Positions 1-8,267 are shown, counted from the first letter of the stretch. The stretch is 64,000 bases of DNA from Duganella flavida (GCF_009857445.1 NZ_WWCN01000005.1:248001-312000), one strand, 5' to 3'. The notes: a model not told the origin generated them from the sequence alone. Program-made: numbers and translations.

Positions 1-591
1 GGCGTGCCGCTGACCGGCACCGTGGGCGTGGGCGCGCTGCCGACTGCGTCGCTGCCGGCCGCAGGCTGGGACCAGACGCTGCTGGGTATGCAACCGGGCG
101 GCAAGCGCACCGCCGTGCTGCCGGCTAACATGGCTTACGGCATCGCCTCGCGCGACAAGATCGCCGTCAACGGCATCACCTATCCAGCCATTCCGAGCAA
201 TTCGGCGCTGGTGTACGACTTCACGCTGGTGAATGTGAGCAAGGCTGTGTACCAGCCAACCACTACCTACACCGATGTCAAAGTCGGCACTGGCGCCACC
301 GCATACGCTGGTAGCGCGGTCACCGTGACCTACACCGGCTGGCTCTACGACGCTAACGCCGTTGATCACAAAGGCACCCAGTTTGATACCAACGTGGGCG
401 GCACGCCGCTGGCCGTTACGGTGGGTACCGGTGTGGTGACCGGCTTCAGCATCGGCATCTCCGGCATGCAAGTTGGCGGCAAGCGTACCGTGGTCATTCC
501 GCCTAGCCAAGGCTACGGCTATATTGGCACCGCCACGATTCCGAGTAACTCGACGCTGGTCTTCGATATCGAACTGCTCACTGTGAAGTGA
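1..591 (+). CDS. FKBP-type peptidyl-prolyl cis-trans isomerase, two domains (5' partial)
   Basis: The reading frame is open from the first base, so the gene begins outside the window. Two FKBP domains are visible in tandem. The first is incomplete and contains the core GWDQTLLGMQPGGKRTAVLP and the strand SNSALVYDFTLVNV. The second is complete, from VKVGTGATAYAGSAVTVTYTG through GMQVGGKRTVVIPPSQGYGY to SNSTLVFDIELLTV. The GGKR-(T/V)-x-(V/I)-(I/L)-P pattern and the closing LVFDIELL strand are typical of FKBP prolyl isomerases, which speed proline isomerisation during protein folding, usually in the periplasm when secreted. The first domain has an unusual PANMAYGIASRD segment in place of the common P-x-x-x-GYG, so its activity is less certain. 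A strong terminator follows directly. The N-terminus and any signal peptide cannot be seen. Confidence 0.88.
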   Translation, partial: GVPLTGTVGVGALPTASLPAAGWDQTLLGMQPGGKRTAVLPANMAYGIASRDKIAVNGITYPAIPSNSALVYDFTLVNVSKAVYQPTTTYTDVKVGTGATAYAGSAVTVTYTGWLYDANAVDHKGTQFDTNVGGTPLAVTVGTGVVTGFSIGISGMQVGGKRTVVIPPSQGYGYIGTATIPSNSTLVFDIELLTVK

Positions 592-605
592 GAATGAAGT
601 AAGCT

Positions 606-634
606 AAAAAAGGCAGCTTACGCTGCCTTTTTTT
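606..634. terminator. Bidirectional Rho-independent terminator
   Basis: A perfect GGCAGC/GCTGCC stem (612-617 and 622-627) with loop TTAC is flanked by a run of A before and a run of T after it, giving an extended A/T-paired stem. It sits between the end of the FKBP gene (+) and the end of the ABC permease gene (-). It therefore ends both convergent transcripts; the T run overlaps the permease stop codon. Confidence 0.88.
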
Positions 635-3038
635 ATGCCCGCAGCACCTGCACCGGCGCCATGCGCATGGCCGACCAGGTGTGGCGCGCAGTGGCTGCGG
701 CCACCACCAGCAGCGCCAAAGCCAGTGCCGCCGGCGGCGCCCACGCACCCAGCGGCGAGCGCTCGGCAAACGGAGCAAGGTATTGTGCAATCGCCAGCCA
801 CGCCGGCGGCAGCGCGATCAAGGCTGCAACAGCAACCAGCAGCAGAAACTCCCGTCCGACCAATGCGGCAATGGCCGTGCGGCCGGCGCCGTGCAGCTTG
901 CGCAGCACGATCTCACGCGCGCGCTGCTGCACGCTGTGCGCCGCCAGCACGTAGATGCCAAACGCCGCCAGCACCAGCACCACCGCCGTGGCGCAGGCCA
1001 GCAGTTGCGCCAGCCGTACATCGTCGGCATAGGCCAGCGCGTAGTAGCTGCCAGCGCTGCGGATCACCGCCGGCTGGGCCGGGAAGTAGTGCTGCCAGAC
1101 GGCGGCAATGGCTGGTTCCACAGCGGCGCGCGTGCCGCTCAGGCGTAGCGTGAACATGCCGCTTTCGCGCGTCTGCAAGTACATCAGCGGCCGTACCGGA
1201 TCGCGCAGCGTTTCCCAGCGCAGGTCCGGCACCACGCCGATCACGCGCTGCTGCGTGCCGTTGATGCGCTGGCCCACCGCCTGCTGGATGGAGGCAAAGC
1301 CCAGCGCTTGCACTGCGGACGGATTGAGCACCACGCTTTCATCACCGTCCGCCGCCGGCTGTGCTTCGCGCGCGTCGAAAGTGCGGCCGGCCAGCGCTGG
1401 CACGCCATAGACCTTGAAGAAATCCACGCCGGCAAATTGCACTGGCATCGCCACGTTGCTGCCGTCCACGTGCTTGACGGTCTGGCTGCCGCGCGTGCCG
1501 GTATGGTCGTTGCGGCCTGGTACGTTGCCGCTGTCGGTGACGGCGGCCACGCCGGGCAGCTGCGCCAGCGCGTCGCGTAGTGCGCGGGCGGGTGGCTGGT
1601 CAAGGCCGATGGGCATATCGATCACCAGCAGTGGCGATGGATCGAAGCCGGGCGGTGCTTCGGCGGCAAACTGCGTCTGCCACAGTATCGCCAGCGCCAC
1701 GCTGCCCATGCCGATGGCGGCACTGAACTGCACCGCCGTCAGCGCGCGCCGCAGCCATGCGCTACCGGGTGTTTCGCCGCTGCGCTGCGCCAGTGTGGCG
1801 CGCATGTCGACGCCGCGCGCCAGCCAGCCGGGATACAGTCCGGCCATCGCGCCGACCAGCGCGCCGAACGCCAGGCCGGCTGCAACTGTCGCCGGTGTGA
1901 ACATGCCTTCCAGCTGCCGTTGCAACAGCTCGGACGCCAGCGGCAACAGCAGCCACGCCAGCAGCACGCCCAGTGCGGCGGCGGCGGTCGACAGCAGCAT
2001 GGCTTCGGCCATGAACTGCAGCAGCAACTGACGCGTGGTGGCGCCCATCACGCGGCGCACGGCGATCTCGCGCTGGCGGCGTACCGCCCGCACCGTCGCC
2101 AGGTTGATGTAGTTGACCACTGCCAGCAGCAGAATCAATAAACCCGCCGCGCCGAGCGCCAGCACCATGCGCATGTCGCCGCGCTGGCCGGCGCCCATGG
2201 TGTTGGCGACGCTGCGGTCGAAATAGGCATCGGCCAGCGAGCCAAGGGCCACATCGACCATCTTGCGTTCGGCCAGCGCAGCTTTCATTTCCGGCGTGGA
2301 GAAACTGTCCCACGGCGAGGTGTCGATCACGCTTTGCAGCGCGGCTTGCAGCGTTTGCGGAGGCACGCTGGTCTTGACGTAAATGCGGCCGTTGATGCCG
2401 GTCCAGTTGGACAGCACCTGCTGCCGTTCCTGTTCGGTCCACAGCGCGCTGCCAACGCCGACCAGTGCGCCGAATGGCAGGGTGCTGTTGGACGGGCGAT
2501 CCGGCAGGATGGCGCGTACTTGCAGCGTTTGTTGGTTGACCACGGCACTGCGGCCCAAGGCGTTGGTCGTGCCGAACCACTGCAGTGCCGTTTGCCGCGT
2601 CAGCGCCATGCCGTCGGGCCGCGTCAGTGCTTGATGCAGGTCGCCTTCCATTGCGTGCAGTCCGGCGATCTGCTCAAACGCCGGATCCACCGCCGTGATG
2701 TCGACCATGCGTATCGCGCCCTCCCGGTTCAGCGCCGCCTGGCTGGGCCACCATGCGCTGGCTTGCAGTGGCACACCGCTATGCAAAGCCACGTCGCGCA
2801 GGGCGAACGGCGTGTACTCCATCCACTGCGGCTGCGCGATAAAGTTCAGGCGATGCTTGATGACGTACACCTGTTCACGCTGCGGCACATCGCGGTCGTA
2901 GCTGAACGAGTACTGCACAAACGCCAGCAACACGAAGCACACCGCGAAGCCGGCCGCGAGGCCCAGCAATTCAACAGCGGTATGCAGCGGATGGCGCAGC
3001 AGCAAACGCCAGCCAATGCGGAAATCGCGCAGCATCAC
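633..3038 (-). CDS. ABC transporter permease, MacB/FtsX family
   Basis: This is an 801-residue inner-membrane permease with the MacB periplasmic core plus two FtsX-type membrane regions. An N-terminal transmembrane helix around residues 22-44 (LLGLAAGFAVCFVLLAFVQY) leads into a large periplasmic region. A first block of three helices lies at about residues 290-400, with the motif AVRRQREIAVRRVMGATTRQ. A second periplasmic region and a C-terminal three-helix block with QQRAREIVLRKLHGAGRT follow. The repeated R-E-I-x-x-R-(R/K)-x-x-G-A motif is the coupling helix that docks on the ATPase. The gene overlaps the ATPase gene by 4 bp and lies downstream of a MacA-like adaptor, so the three form an export machine. 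By family the substrate could be a peptide, macrolide or lipoprotein; nothing here settles it. Confidence 0.9.
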   Translation of the reverse strand: MMLRDFRIGWRLLLRHPLHTAVELLGLAAGFAVCFVLLAFVQYSFSYDRDVPQREQVYVIKHRLNFIAQPQWMEYTPFALRDVALHSGVPLQASAWWPSQAALNREGAIRMVDITAVDPAFEQIAGLHAMEGDLHQALTRPDGMALTRQTALQWFGTTNALGRSAVVNQQTLQVRAILPDRPSNSTLPFGALVGVGSALWTEQERQQVLSNWTGINGRIYVKTSVPPQTLQAALQSVIDTSPWDSFSTPEMKAALAERKMVDVALGSLADAYFDRSVANTMGAGQRGDMRMVLALGAAGLLILLLAVVNYINLATVRAVRRQREIAVRRVMGATTRQLLLQFMAEAMLLSTAAAALGVLLAWLLLPLASELLQRQLEGMFTPATVAAGLAFGALVGAMAGLYPGWLARGVDMRATLAQRSGETPGSAWLRRALTAVQFSAAIGMGSVALAILWQTQFAAEAPPGFDPSPLLVIDMPIGLDQPPARALRDALAQLPGVAAVTDSGNVPGRNDHTGTRGSQTVKHVDGSNVAMPVQFAGVDFFKVYGVPALAGRTFDAREAQPAADGDESVVLNPSAVQALGFASIQQAVGQRINGTQQRVIGVVPDLRWETLRDPVRPLMYLQTRESGMFTLRLSGTRAAVEPAIAAVWQHYFPAQPAVIRSAGSYYALAYADDVRLAQLLACATAVVLVLAAFGIYVLAAHSVQQRAREIVLRKLHGAGRTAIAALVGREFLLLVAVAALIALPPAWLAIAQYLAPFAERSPLGAWAPPAALALALLVVAAATARHTWSAMRMAPVQVLRA

Positions 3039-3715
3039 GCTGCCTGCAGCGCGTCGACCATCACGCGGCCGTCCAGCAGATTGAGGGTGCGCGAGGCTTG
3101 CGCGGCGTGGTCGGGCGAGTGGGTGACCATTACCACTGTTGTGCCTTCGGCGTTGATCTGACGGAGCAGGCGCATGACTTCATCGCCGTGCGCGCTGTCG
3201 AGATTACCGGTCGGTTCGTCGGCCAGCAGCACGGCGGGGCCAGACACCAGCGCGCGCGCAATCGCCACGCGCTGCTGCTGGCCGCCGGACAGCTGCGACG
3301 GACGATGTCCGGCACGGTGGCCGACGCCAAGTTTATTCAGCATCGCCGTCACGCGTTCGCGCCGTTCACGCGCGGGCGTGCCGTTGTACTCCAGCGCTAG
3401 TTCGACGTTTTCAAACACGGTCAGTTCTTCGATCAGATTGAAGCTCTGGAAAATGAAGCCGATGCGGCCGCGCCGCAGCTTGTTCAACTGCGCCTCGCTC
3501 CAACCAGCGACGTTCTGGCCTTCGAACCAGTACTCGCCGCGCGTCGGCACATCCAGCAGACCGAGGATGCCGAGCATGGTCGACTTGCCGCAGCCGGAAG
3601 GGCCGGTGATGGCGACGTATTCGCCCGCCTCGATATGCAAATCGACGCGGTCCAGCGCCGTGGTCTGGATTTCTCCCGCTTGGTGAATTTTGCTGACGCC
3701 GACAAGTTTGAGCAT
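3035..3715 (-). CDS. ABC transporter ATP-binding protein, MacB/LolD type
   Basis: This 226-residue ATPase powers the adjacent permease. All motifs are present: Walker [10 protein letters not shown] near residue 40, Q-loop [12 protein letters not shown], signature [15 protein letters not shown] near 142, Walker [13 protein letters not shown] near 163, and the switch histidine in [11 protein letters not shown]. The [12 protein letters not shown] stretch and short length place it in the MacB/LolD/FtsE group. The ATG at 3715 has an AAAGG Shine-Dalgarno nine bases upstream. The stop overlaps the permease start (ATGA), implying translational coupling. It is the middle gene of the adaptor-ATPase-permease operon whose sigma-54 promoter lies at 5056-5071. 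Confidence 0.95.
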   Translation of the reverse strand: MLKLVGVSKIHQAGEIQTTALDRVDLHIEAGEYVAITGPSGCGKSTMLGILGLLDVPTRGEYWFEGQNVAGWSEAQLNKLRRGRIGFIFQSFNLIEELTVFENVELALEYNGTPARERRERVTAMLNKLGVGHRAGHRPSQLSGGQQQRVAIARALVSGPAVLLADEPTGNLDSAHGDEVMRLLRQINAEGTTVVMVTHSPDHAAQASRTLNLLDGRVMVDALQAA

Positions 3716-3748
3716 GTGCGTGTACCTTTGTTGGGTGGTGTGGGAAGG

Positions 3749-5044
3749 TTACTGCGTAATTTGCAGCCGTGGTGAATTTCCGTAGGCCGCGTAACTGGAC
3801 AAGATCACTTTTTCGCCGGTGCCCAGGCCAGCCAGGATTTCGACTTGGCTGTTGCTACGGCGACCGATACGCACTGTGCGGCGTTCGGCGTTGCGGCCCG
3901 TTGCATCCAGCACGTAGACCCAGGTGCCGCCGCTGTCGTTGATGAAGGCGCCGTTGGGCAGCAACAGGGCGCTGGCCGGTTCGCCCAGCGTGATGCGCGC
4001 GTCTAGGCTTTGGCCGGGATTCAGTACCGGCGGCTGTCCTTGCGTGAACACCAGTTCGACGGTGAAGCGGCCTTGCTTGATCTGCGGGTAAATGGTGCTG
4101 ATGTCGGCGGCGTAGCTGCGGCCATCCTGCTGCACACTGGCGTGGCGACCGACGGCCATGCGGTTCAGGTAGTACTCGTCCACGCTGGCGGAGAGTTTGA
4201 AGCGCAGCGGATCGTCGATGCGCCCGATGTTTTTTCCGGTGGCGATGGATTCGCCCACTTGCAGGTGGAAGTTGGTCAGGCGTCCATCAGCCGGCGCGCG
4301 CACGGCCAGTGCATCAACGGTGGCCGACACCAGTTTCAGGCCGGAGTTGAGGCCGTGGATAGCGGTTTCCAGCTGCTGCTCGGCGTGATCACGCACGCGC
4401 GATTCAGCGGCTGTTGCTTGCTGCTCCTGCCGCAGCGCGCGCTGCTGCTGGGCGAGGCGGTCGACCGATTCTTCCAGCGCCACGCTGGAGATATAGCCTT
4501 GCGCCGCCAGCTTGACGTTGCGCGCATGCTGCTTGCCGGCTTGCTCCGCTGCGAATTGCAAGTCGTCCAAACGGCGCTGGTGCTCGCTGGCGCTGGCCTC
4601 CTGCGACACCCGCAGGTTGGAGAGATTGAAGATGCTTACCGCATGCTCCGATTGCCGCGCCAGCAGTTCCAGATTGCGCTGCGGGTTGGAGATGCGGAAT
4701 AGCAGTTGGCCTTTCTTCACCGTCGCGCCATCAGTGGCGAAGACTTCTTCCACGCGGCCGGATTCCACCGCATCGAGGATGACGGAGTTGAGCGGCTCGG
4801 CGCTGGCGCGCACGATCACTTCATCGACAAACACGCCGCGCGTGGCGACGCCCGTGCGCAGGTCTGTGCCGTCGATTTGCAGGCCGCGCGGCATCCATAA
4901 CCACAGTGCGTAGGACGCTGCCGCCAGCGTTAGTAGCACGGCGGCGATGACGGCCACGCGTTTGCCGCGACGGCGCGGTATCACCACGTCCATCGTGGCG
5001 CCGTCATGCGGTGCAGCGGGCTTGAAATTTTTTTTGATGTGCAT
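3749..5044 (-). CDS. HlyD/MacA-type periplasmic adaptor subunit
   Basis: This is a membrane-anchored adaptor of up to 431 residues linking the ABC permease to an outer-membrane channel. A basic N-terminus (IPRRRGKR) precedes one transmembrane helix (VAVIAAVLLTLAAASYALWL). The barrel/lipoyl half-motifs VEEVFATDGATVKKGQLLFR and APADGRLTNFHLQVGESI flank a long coiled-coil hairpin (about residues 125-235, rich in Q, A and E). The C-terminal domain ends GTGEKVILSSYAAYG. The start is uncertain. The ATG at 5044 lies one base from the start site predicted for the sigma-54 promoter at 5056-5071, which would make the mRNA leaderless. The in-frame ATG at 4993 (MDVVIP) would leave a 52-base leader but has no clear Shine-Dalgarno. 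The gene is first in the operon with the ATPase and permease. Confidence 0.9.
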   Translation of the reverse strand: MHIKKNFKPAAPHDGATMDVVIPRRRGKRVAVIAAVLLTLAAASYALWLWMPRGLQIDGTDLRTGVATRGVFVDEVIVRASAEPLNSVILDAVESGRVEEVFATDGATVKKGQLLFRISNPQRNLELLARQSEHAVSIFNLSNLRVSQEASASEHQRRLDDLQFAAEQAGKQHARNVKLAAQGYISSVALEESVDRLAQQQRALRQEQQATAAESRVRDHAEQQLETAIHGLNSGLKLVSATVDALAVRAPADGRLTNFHLQVGESIATGKNIGRIDDPLRFKLSASVDEYYLNRMAVGRHASVQQDGRSYAADISTIYPQIKQGRFTVELVFTQGQPPVLNPGQSLDARITLGEPASALLLPNGAFINDSGGTWVYVLDATGRNAERRTVRIGRRSNSQVEILAGLGTGEKVILSSYAAYGNSPRLQITQ

Positions 5045-5055
5045 GAAGGCTCTAC

Positions 5056-5071
5056 TGCAAACGCTGTGCCA
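5056..5071 (-). promoter_or_regulatory. Sigma-54 (-24/-12) promoter for the ABC export operon
   Basis: Read on the minus strand this is TGGCAC-AGCGT-TTGCA. It matches the RpoN consensus TGGCAC-N5-TTGCW at every defined position, with the invariant GG and GC exactly 10 bp apart. Transcription is predicted to start at about 5045. The gene transcribed divergently from it encodes an NtrC-family activator, and a symmetric operator is centred about 77 bp upstream of the start site, the usual distance for an enhancer-like site. Confidence 0.85.
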
Positions 5072-5101
5072 TAGCGAAAAGCGGGGTTTTGCAGTGGTGA
5101 G

Positions 5102-5141
5102 TGTTCATTTCCGGACAGTGGGCGCTGTCCGCATGCGAACA
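5102..5141. promoter_or_regulatory. Symmetric operator, probable upstream activator site of the NtrC-type regulator
   Basis: A perfect inner inverted repeat CGGACAG-N6-CTGTCCG (5112-5131) is framed by outer arms TGTTC (5102-5106) and GAACA (5137-5141). Both pairs share the same dyad centre at 5121.5. It lies between the divergent sigma-54 promoter and the regulator's own promoter. The spacing and symmetry suit dimer or higher-order binding by the adjacent response regulator. Function is inferred from position; the motif is seen directly. Confidence 0.72.
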
Positions 5142-5158
5142 GCTGCAGAAAGTGGGCG

Positions 5159-5186
5159 TTTACAGCGTTGGAACGGCTGCTAGAAT
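5159..5186 (+). promoter_or_regulatory. Sigma-70 promoter of the response-regulator gene (leaderless transcript)
   Basis: TTTACA (5159-5164) and TAGAAT (5181-5186) each match the sigma-70 consensus at five of six positions and are separated by 16 bp. The ATG of the regulator begins at 5193, about where transcription should start, and no Shine-Dalgarno precedes it. The mRNA is therefore predicted to be leaderless or nearly so. Confidence 0.6.
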
Positions 5187-5192
5187 GGCCGC

Positions 5193-6575
5193 ATGCCTGC
5201 CTATATCCTGATCCTCGATGATGACGCCGATGTCGCTACTGCGGCGCAATTGCTGCTGCGGCGGCGTTATGGTCAGGTCGCCACCTTGAGCGATCCGGCG
5301 GGCTTGCCTGCGCTACTGGCGCGCGGCGTGCCGGATGTGGTGCTGCTGGATCTGAACTTCACGCCGGGCAGCATCAACGGCGCCGAAGGTTTGGCGCTGT
5401 TGGATATATTGCGTGCGCAGTCGAATCCTCCGGCCGTGATTGCGATGACGGCGTATGCCGATGTGCCGCTGGCGGTGGAAGCGCTCAAGCGTGGCGCAGG
5501 GGATTTCATCACCAAGCCGTGGGATAACGCGCGCCTGGTCGCGGCGGTGGATCAGGCGTTGGCGCGGCGCGAGGCGGTGCGCGGTGGTGCAGCTGGTTCG
5601 CCGGAGTTGATGGGCGAGTCGCGCGCCATGCAGGAATTGAAGGCCTTGATTGCCAGCGTGGCGCCGACGGAGGCCAATGTGATGGTGCTCGGCGAGAACG
5701 GCGTCGGCAAGGAGCTGGTGGCGCGGGCGATTCATGCGGCGTCGCGGCGGGCAGCGGGAACCATGCTGGCCGTGGATATGGGCGCGCTGCCCGAGTCGAC
5801 TTTTGAGAGTGAGTTGTTCGGCCACCGCAAAGGTTCGTTCACGGATGCGAAGGCTGATAGGGCAGGGCGCTTCCAGGCTGCGCGCGGCGGCTCGCTGTTT
5901 TTGGATGAAATCGGGAATATGCCGCTGGCGGCACAGGCCAAGCTGTTGACGGCGCTGGAGCGGCGCGAGGTCACGCCGATAGGCGCGGACAAGCCGGAGT
6001 CGATCGATGTGCGGATTATCAGCGCGACCAATCTGGAAGAGGCGCGCTTGTTTGATCCGTCGGTATTCAGGGCGGATTTGCTGTTTCGCTTGAATACGAT
6101 TGTGATCCGCGTGCCGCCGTTGCGCGAGCGGCGCGAAGATGTGCCGCTGCTGGTGCAGCATTACCTGAAGCTGTATGAGGCGCAGTATGAACGCCCATCA
6201 CGTAACCTGACCGCGACAGCGATGGATGCGCTGTTGCGGCACGACTGGCCCGGCAATGTGCGCGCCTTGCGCCACGCGTGCGAAAGGGCGGTGATTCTTG
6301 GCCAAGGCATGGAATACGCGATTAATGACTTCGGCCTCGCAGCGACCAGCATCGCCACAGCAGTCACCATCGCACCGGTCAGCACGATTACTCTCGCGCC
6401 GCCGGTGATCGCGCCGGCGAGCAGTTCGGGCGGCGACTTGACGCTGGACGCCATCGAACGGGCGGCGATTGCGGCGACGCTGGTGCAGTTCAACGGCAAT
6501 ATCAGCCACGCGGCCAAGACGCTGGGCATCAGCCGTGCGGCCTTGTATCGCAAGCTGGGCAAGCATGGCATCTGA
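5193..6575 (+). CDS. Sigma-54-dependent NtrC-family response regulator
   Basis: This is a 460-residue activator with three domains. The receiver (residues 1-120) has acidic pocket LDDDAD, phospho-acceptor Asp in VVLLDLNF, and conserved lysine in ITKPWD. The AAA+ domain (about 140-370) has Walker A GENGVGKE, the sigma-54 contact loop, Walker B GGSLFLDEIG and arginine finger region FRADLLFRLN. The C-terminal Fis-type helix-turn-helix is NISHAAKTLGISRAALYRKL. The contact loop reads GSFTDA instead of the usual GAFTGA, a departure at two positions, though the key F-T pair is kept. The gene overlaps the next one, a histidine kinase, by 11 bp. A sigma-54 promoter for the divergent ABC export operon and a symmetric operator lie just upstream, so that operon is the obvious target. 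Confidence 0.94.
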   Translation: MPAYILILDDDADVATAAQLLLRRRYGQVATLSDPAGLPALLARGVPDVVLLDLNFTPGSINGAEGLALLDILRAQSNPPAVIAMTAYADVPLAVEALKRGAGDFITKPWDNARLVAAVDQALARREAVRGGAAGSPELMGESRAMQELKALIASVAPTEANVMVLGENGVGKELVARAIHAASRRAAGTMLAVDMGALPESTFESELFGHRKGSFTDAKADRAGRFQAARGGSLFLDEIGNMPLAAQAKLLTALERREVTPIGADKPESIDVRIISATNLEEARLFDPSVFRADLLFRLNTIVIRVPPLRERREDVPLLVQHYLKLYEAQYERPSRNLTATAMDALLRHDWPGNVRALRHACERAVILGQGMEYAINDFGLAATSIATAVTIAPVSTITLAPPVIAPASSSGGDLTLDAIERAAIAATLVQFNGNISHAAKTLGISRAALYRKLGKHGI

Positions 6576-7776
6576 GCACGCGCTCAAGCTGGGCGTGGCG
6601 GCTGGCGCGGCCGGCCTGATGGCGCTATCCGTCGCTGCTGACATTTTGTCGCCAATACCGGAGCCGCGCCGCATCGTCCTGTGCGCGCTGCTCGCCATCG
6701 CACCGGCAAGCCTGCTGTGGCAATGCCTGCGCCGCCTTTCGCCACGCATGCCGCACATGGAGATGCCGTCGCCTGATGCCGCGCCGTCGCGCGAACTAGC
6801 CGATGCCATGCTCGCGCTGGAGGCCCGCCTTGAGCACTCGCCGATCGCGCTATTCCGCATTGAGAACGCCAGCGGTGTAGGCGCAGTCGCAGCACTCAAC
6901 GCCAGCGCGCGCCGTCTGACTGCACCGGGCCGCGCCATCGCACCGCAATCGCTACATCAGCTGCTGGCCGCACAAGCCACCGGTCAACGCCAACTAATCA
7001 GTTTCGACACCGAACGCGGCGCCGAGCGCGCATTGGTCGCCATCTCCGCCCTGACCATGCAAGGCTCCGCGCAACGCCTCGCCGCGCTGATGCCAGTAGA
7101 AAGCGAACTGGAAGCCGAAGCCCTCAACGCCTGGCGCGAACTGGTGCAAGTGCTGACCCACGAAATCATGAACTCCCTCACGCCAGTGGCCTCGCTCTCG
7201 CGCACTGCCTGCAGCCTGCTGGAAGAAGCCAGCGAGCAGCTACCACAAGACATCCACGCAGACCTGAACACCGCGCTGGACGCCATCGCAAGACGCGCCG
7301 CCAGTCTGGTAGATTTTGTGAGCAGCTACCGCAGCCTCTCCACCGTACCGCAAGCGCAACCGCAGCGCGTGCTGCTGGAAGAATTGTTTGAACGTTTGAA
7401 AGCGCTGCTGCAACCGCAATGGGAAAACCGGCTCACCTTCTCAGTCGAACCAGCGTCAATGGAAGTGATGATCGATCCCGGCCAGCTGGAACAAGCCTTG
7501 ATCAATCTACTGAAGAACGCAGCGGAAGCCGGCACCGAAGCGCAAGTAAGCGCGCGCCTGAGCCGGGGCGGCCGCCTGCGCATCGAAGTGTCGGACAACG
7601 GCCCGGGCGTGCCGGAAGCACTGGCCGCGCACATCTTCACGCCGTTTTTCAGCACTAAAAAACAGGGCAGGGGAATCGGACTGGCGATGGTGCGCCATCT
7701 GGTGCACGGCAACGGCGGCACCGTGCGTTACGCCCGCCCAGTCGGCGCCGGCGCGCGTTTTATCCTGACGTTTTAA
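6565..7776 (+). CDS. Sensor histidine kinase paired with the NtrC-type regulator
   Basis: This is a 403-residue kinase. I chose the ATG at 6565 because it overlaps the regulator's stop by 11 bp and opens directly into a hydrophobic helix (LGVAAGAAGLMALSVAAD); a second helix follows near residues 32-46 (IVLCALLAIAPASLLW). A PAS-like region (HSPIALFRIEN) precedes the HisKA H-box LTHEIMNSLTPV near residue 198. The ATPase domain shows N-box LINLLKNAAEAG, G1 box SDNGPGVP, F-box and G2 box KKQGRGIGLAMVRHLV. It should phosphorylate the neighbouring regulator. The signal is unknown; by analogy with exporter-linked kinases it may sense envelope stress or the exported compound. Its end overlaps elaA convergently by 17 bp. 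Confidence 0.92.
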   Translation: MASEHALKLGVAAGAAGLMALSVAADILSPIPEPRRIVLCALLAIAPASLLWQCLRRLSPRMPHMEMPSPDAAPSRELADAMLALEARLEHSPIALFRIENASGVGAVAALNASARRLTAPGRAIAPQSLHQLLAAQATGQRQLISFDTERGAERALVAISALTMQGSAQRLAALMPVESELEAEALNAWRELVQVLTHEIMNSLTPVASLSRTACSLLEEASEQLPQDIHADLNTALDAIARRAASLVDFVSSYRSLSTVPQAQPQRVLLEELFERLKALLQPQWENRLTFSVEPASMEVMIDPGQLEQALINLLKNAAEAGTEAQVSARLSRGGRLRIEVSDNGPGVPEALAAHIFTPFFSTKKQGRGIGLAMVRHLVHGNGGTVRYARPVGAGARFILTF

Positions 7777-8227
7777 CGCGCACCATATCGATGTGCATGA
7801 TGCCATCTTCATCGTACGGATCGGTCACCGTCTGGAAGCCAAAGCTGCCATAGAATTTTTCAAGATGCGCTTGCGCGCCGATGCGGATATCCCAGCCCGG
7901 ATGCAGTTTTTCAGCCAAAGGAATCGCCTTGGCCAGCAGTTCGCGGCCAACGCCGGAACCGCGACCGGCTTGCGTGGTCAGCACACGGCCTATCGACATC
8001 TCGTCGAATTTCACGCCCGGCGGTACCACGCGCAGGTAAGTCACCAGCGTGCGCTGGCCATCGATCTCGCGCCATCCCAGCAGGTGATGGCAGACCGTAT
8101 CGGCGCCGTCGATGTCGGGATACAAACAGGTTTGTTCGAGGATGAAAACGGCCTGGCGCTGACGCAGTACTTCGTACCAGTCAGCGCGCGGGATATCGTC
8201 AAAAGCCAGCCAGTGCCACTCAATCAT
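7760..8227 (-). CDS. elaA: ElaA-like GNAT family N-acetyltransferase
   Basis: This is a 155-residue acetyltransferase of the ElaA family. The acetyl-CoA-binding motif A is seen as QAGRGSGVGRELL near residue 90. The C-terminal motif AHLEKFYGSFGFQTV, including the FYxxFGF signature, follows. The N-terminus MIEWHWLAFDDIP and the ILEQ-x-C-x-x-PDIDGAD segment are typical of ElaA. The physiological substrate of ElaA is not firmly known. The start ATG lies inside one arm of a 12-bp perfect inverted repeat (8221-8260), and its GAGAG ribosome site is at the loop edge. The 3' end overlaps the histidine kinase on the other strand by 17 bp. It lies 40 bp downstream of ohr, and co-transcription is plausible. 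Confidence 0.9.
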   Translation of the reverse strand: MIEWHWLAFDDIPRADWYEVLRQRQAVFILEQTCLYPDIDGADTVCHHLLGWREIDGQRTLVTYLRVVPPGVKFDEMSIGRVLTTQAGRGSGVGRELLAKAIPLAEKLHPGWDIRIGAQAHLEKFYGSFGFQTVTDPYDEDGIMHIDMVRVKTSG

Positions 8228-8260
8228 TGCTTCTCTCGCTAGGGATCAAAGCAATGATTG
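8221..8260. promoter_or_regulatory. 12-bp perfect inverted repeat over the elaA start codon
   Basis: CAATCATTGCTT (8221-8232) and AAGCAATGATTG (8249-8260) are perfect inverted copies with a 16-nt spacer. In the minus-strand transcript the ATG of elaA (8227-8225) is in the 3' arm and the GAGAG ribosome-binding sequence is in the loop. The element begins eight bases after the ohr stop. It lacks a U tract, so it is more likely a translation-blocking or RNA-stabilising hairpin than a classic terminator. Confidence 0.6.
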
Positions 8261-8267
8261 TATGTGA

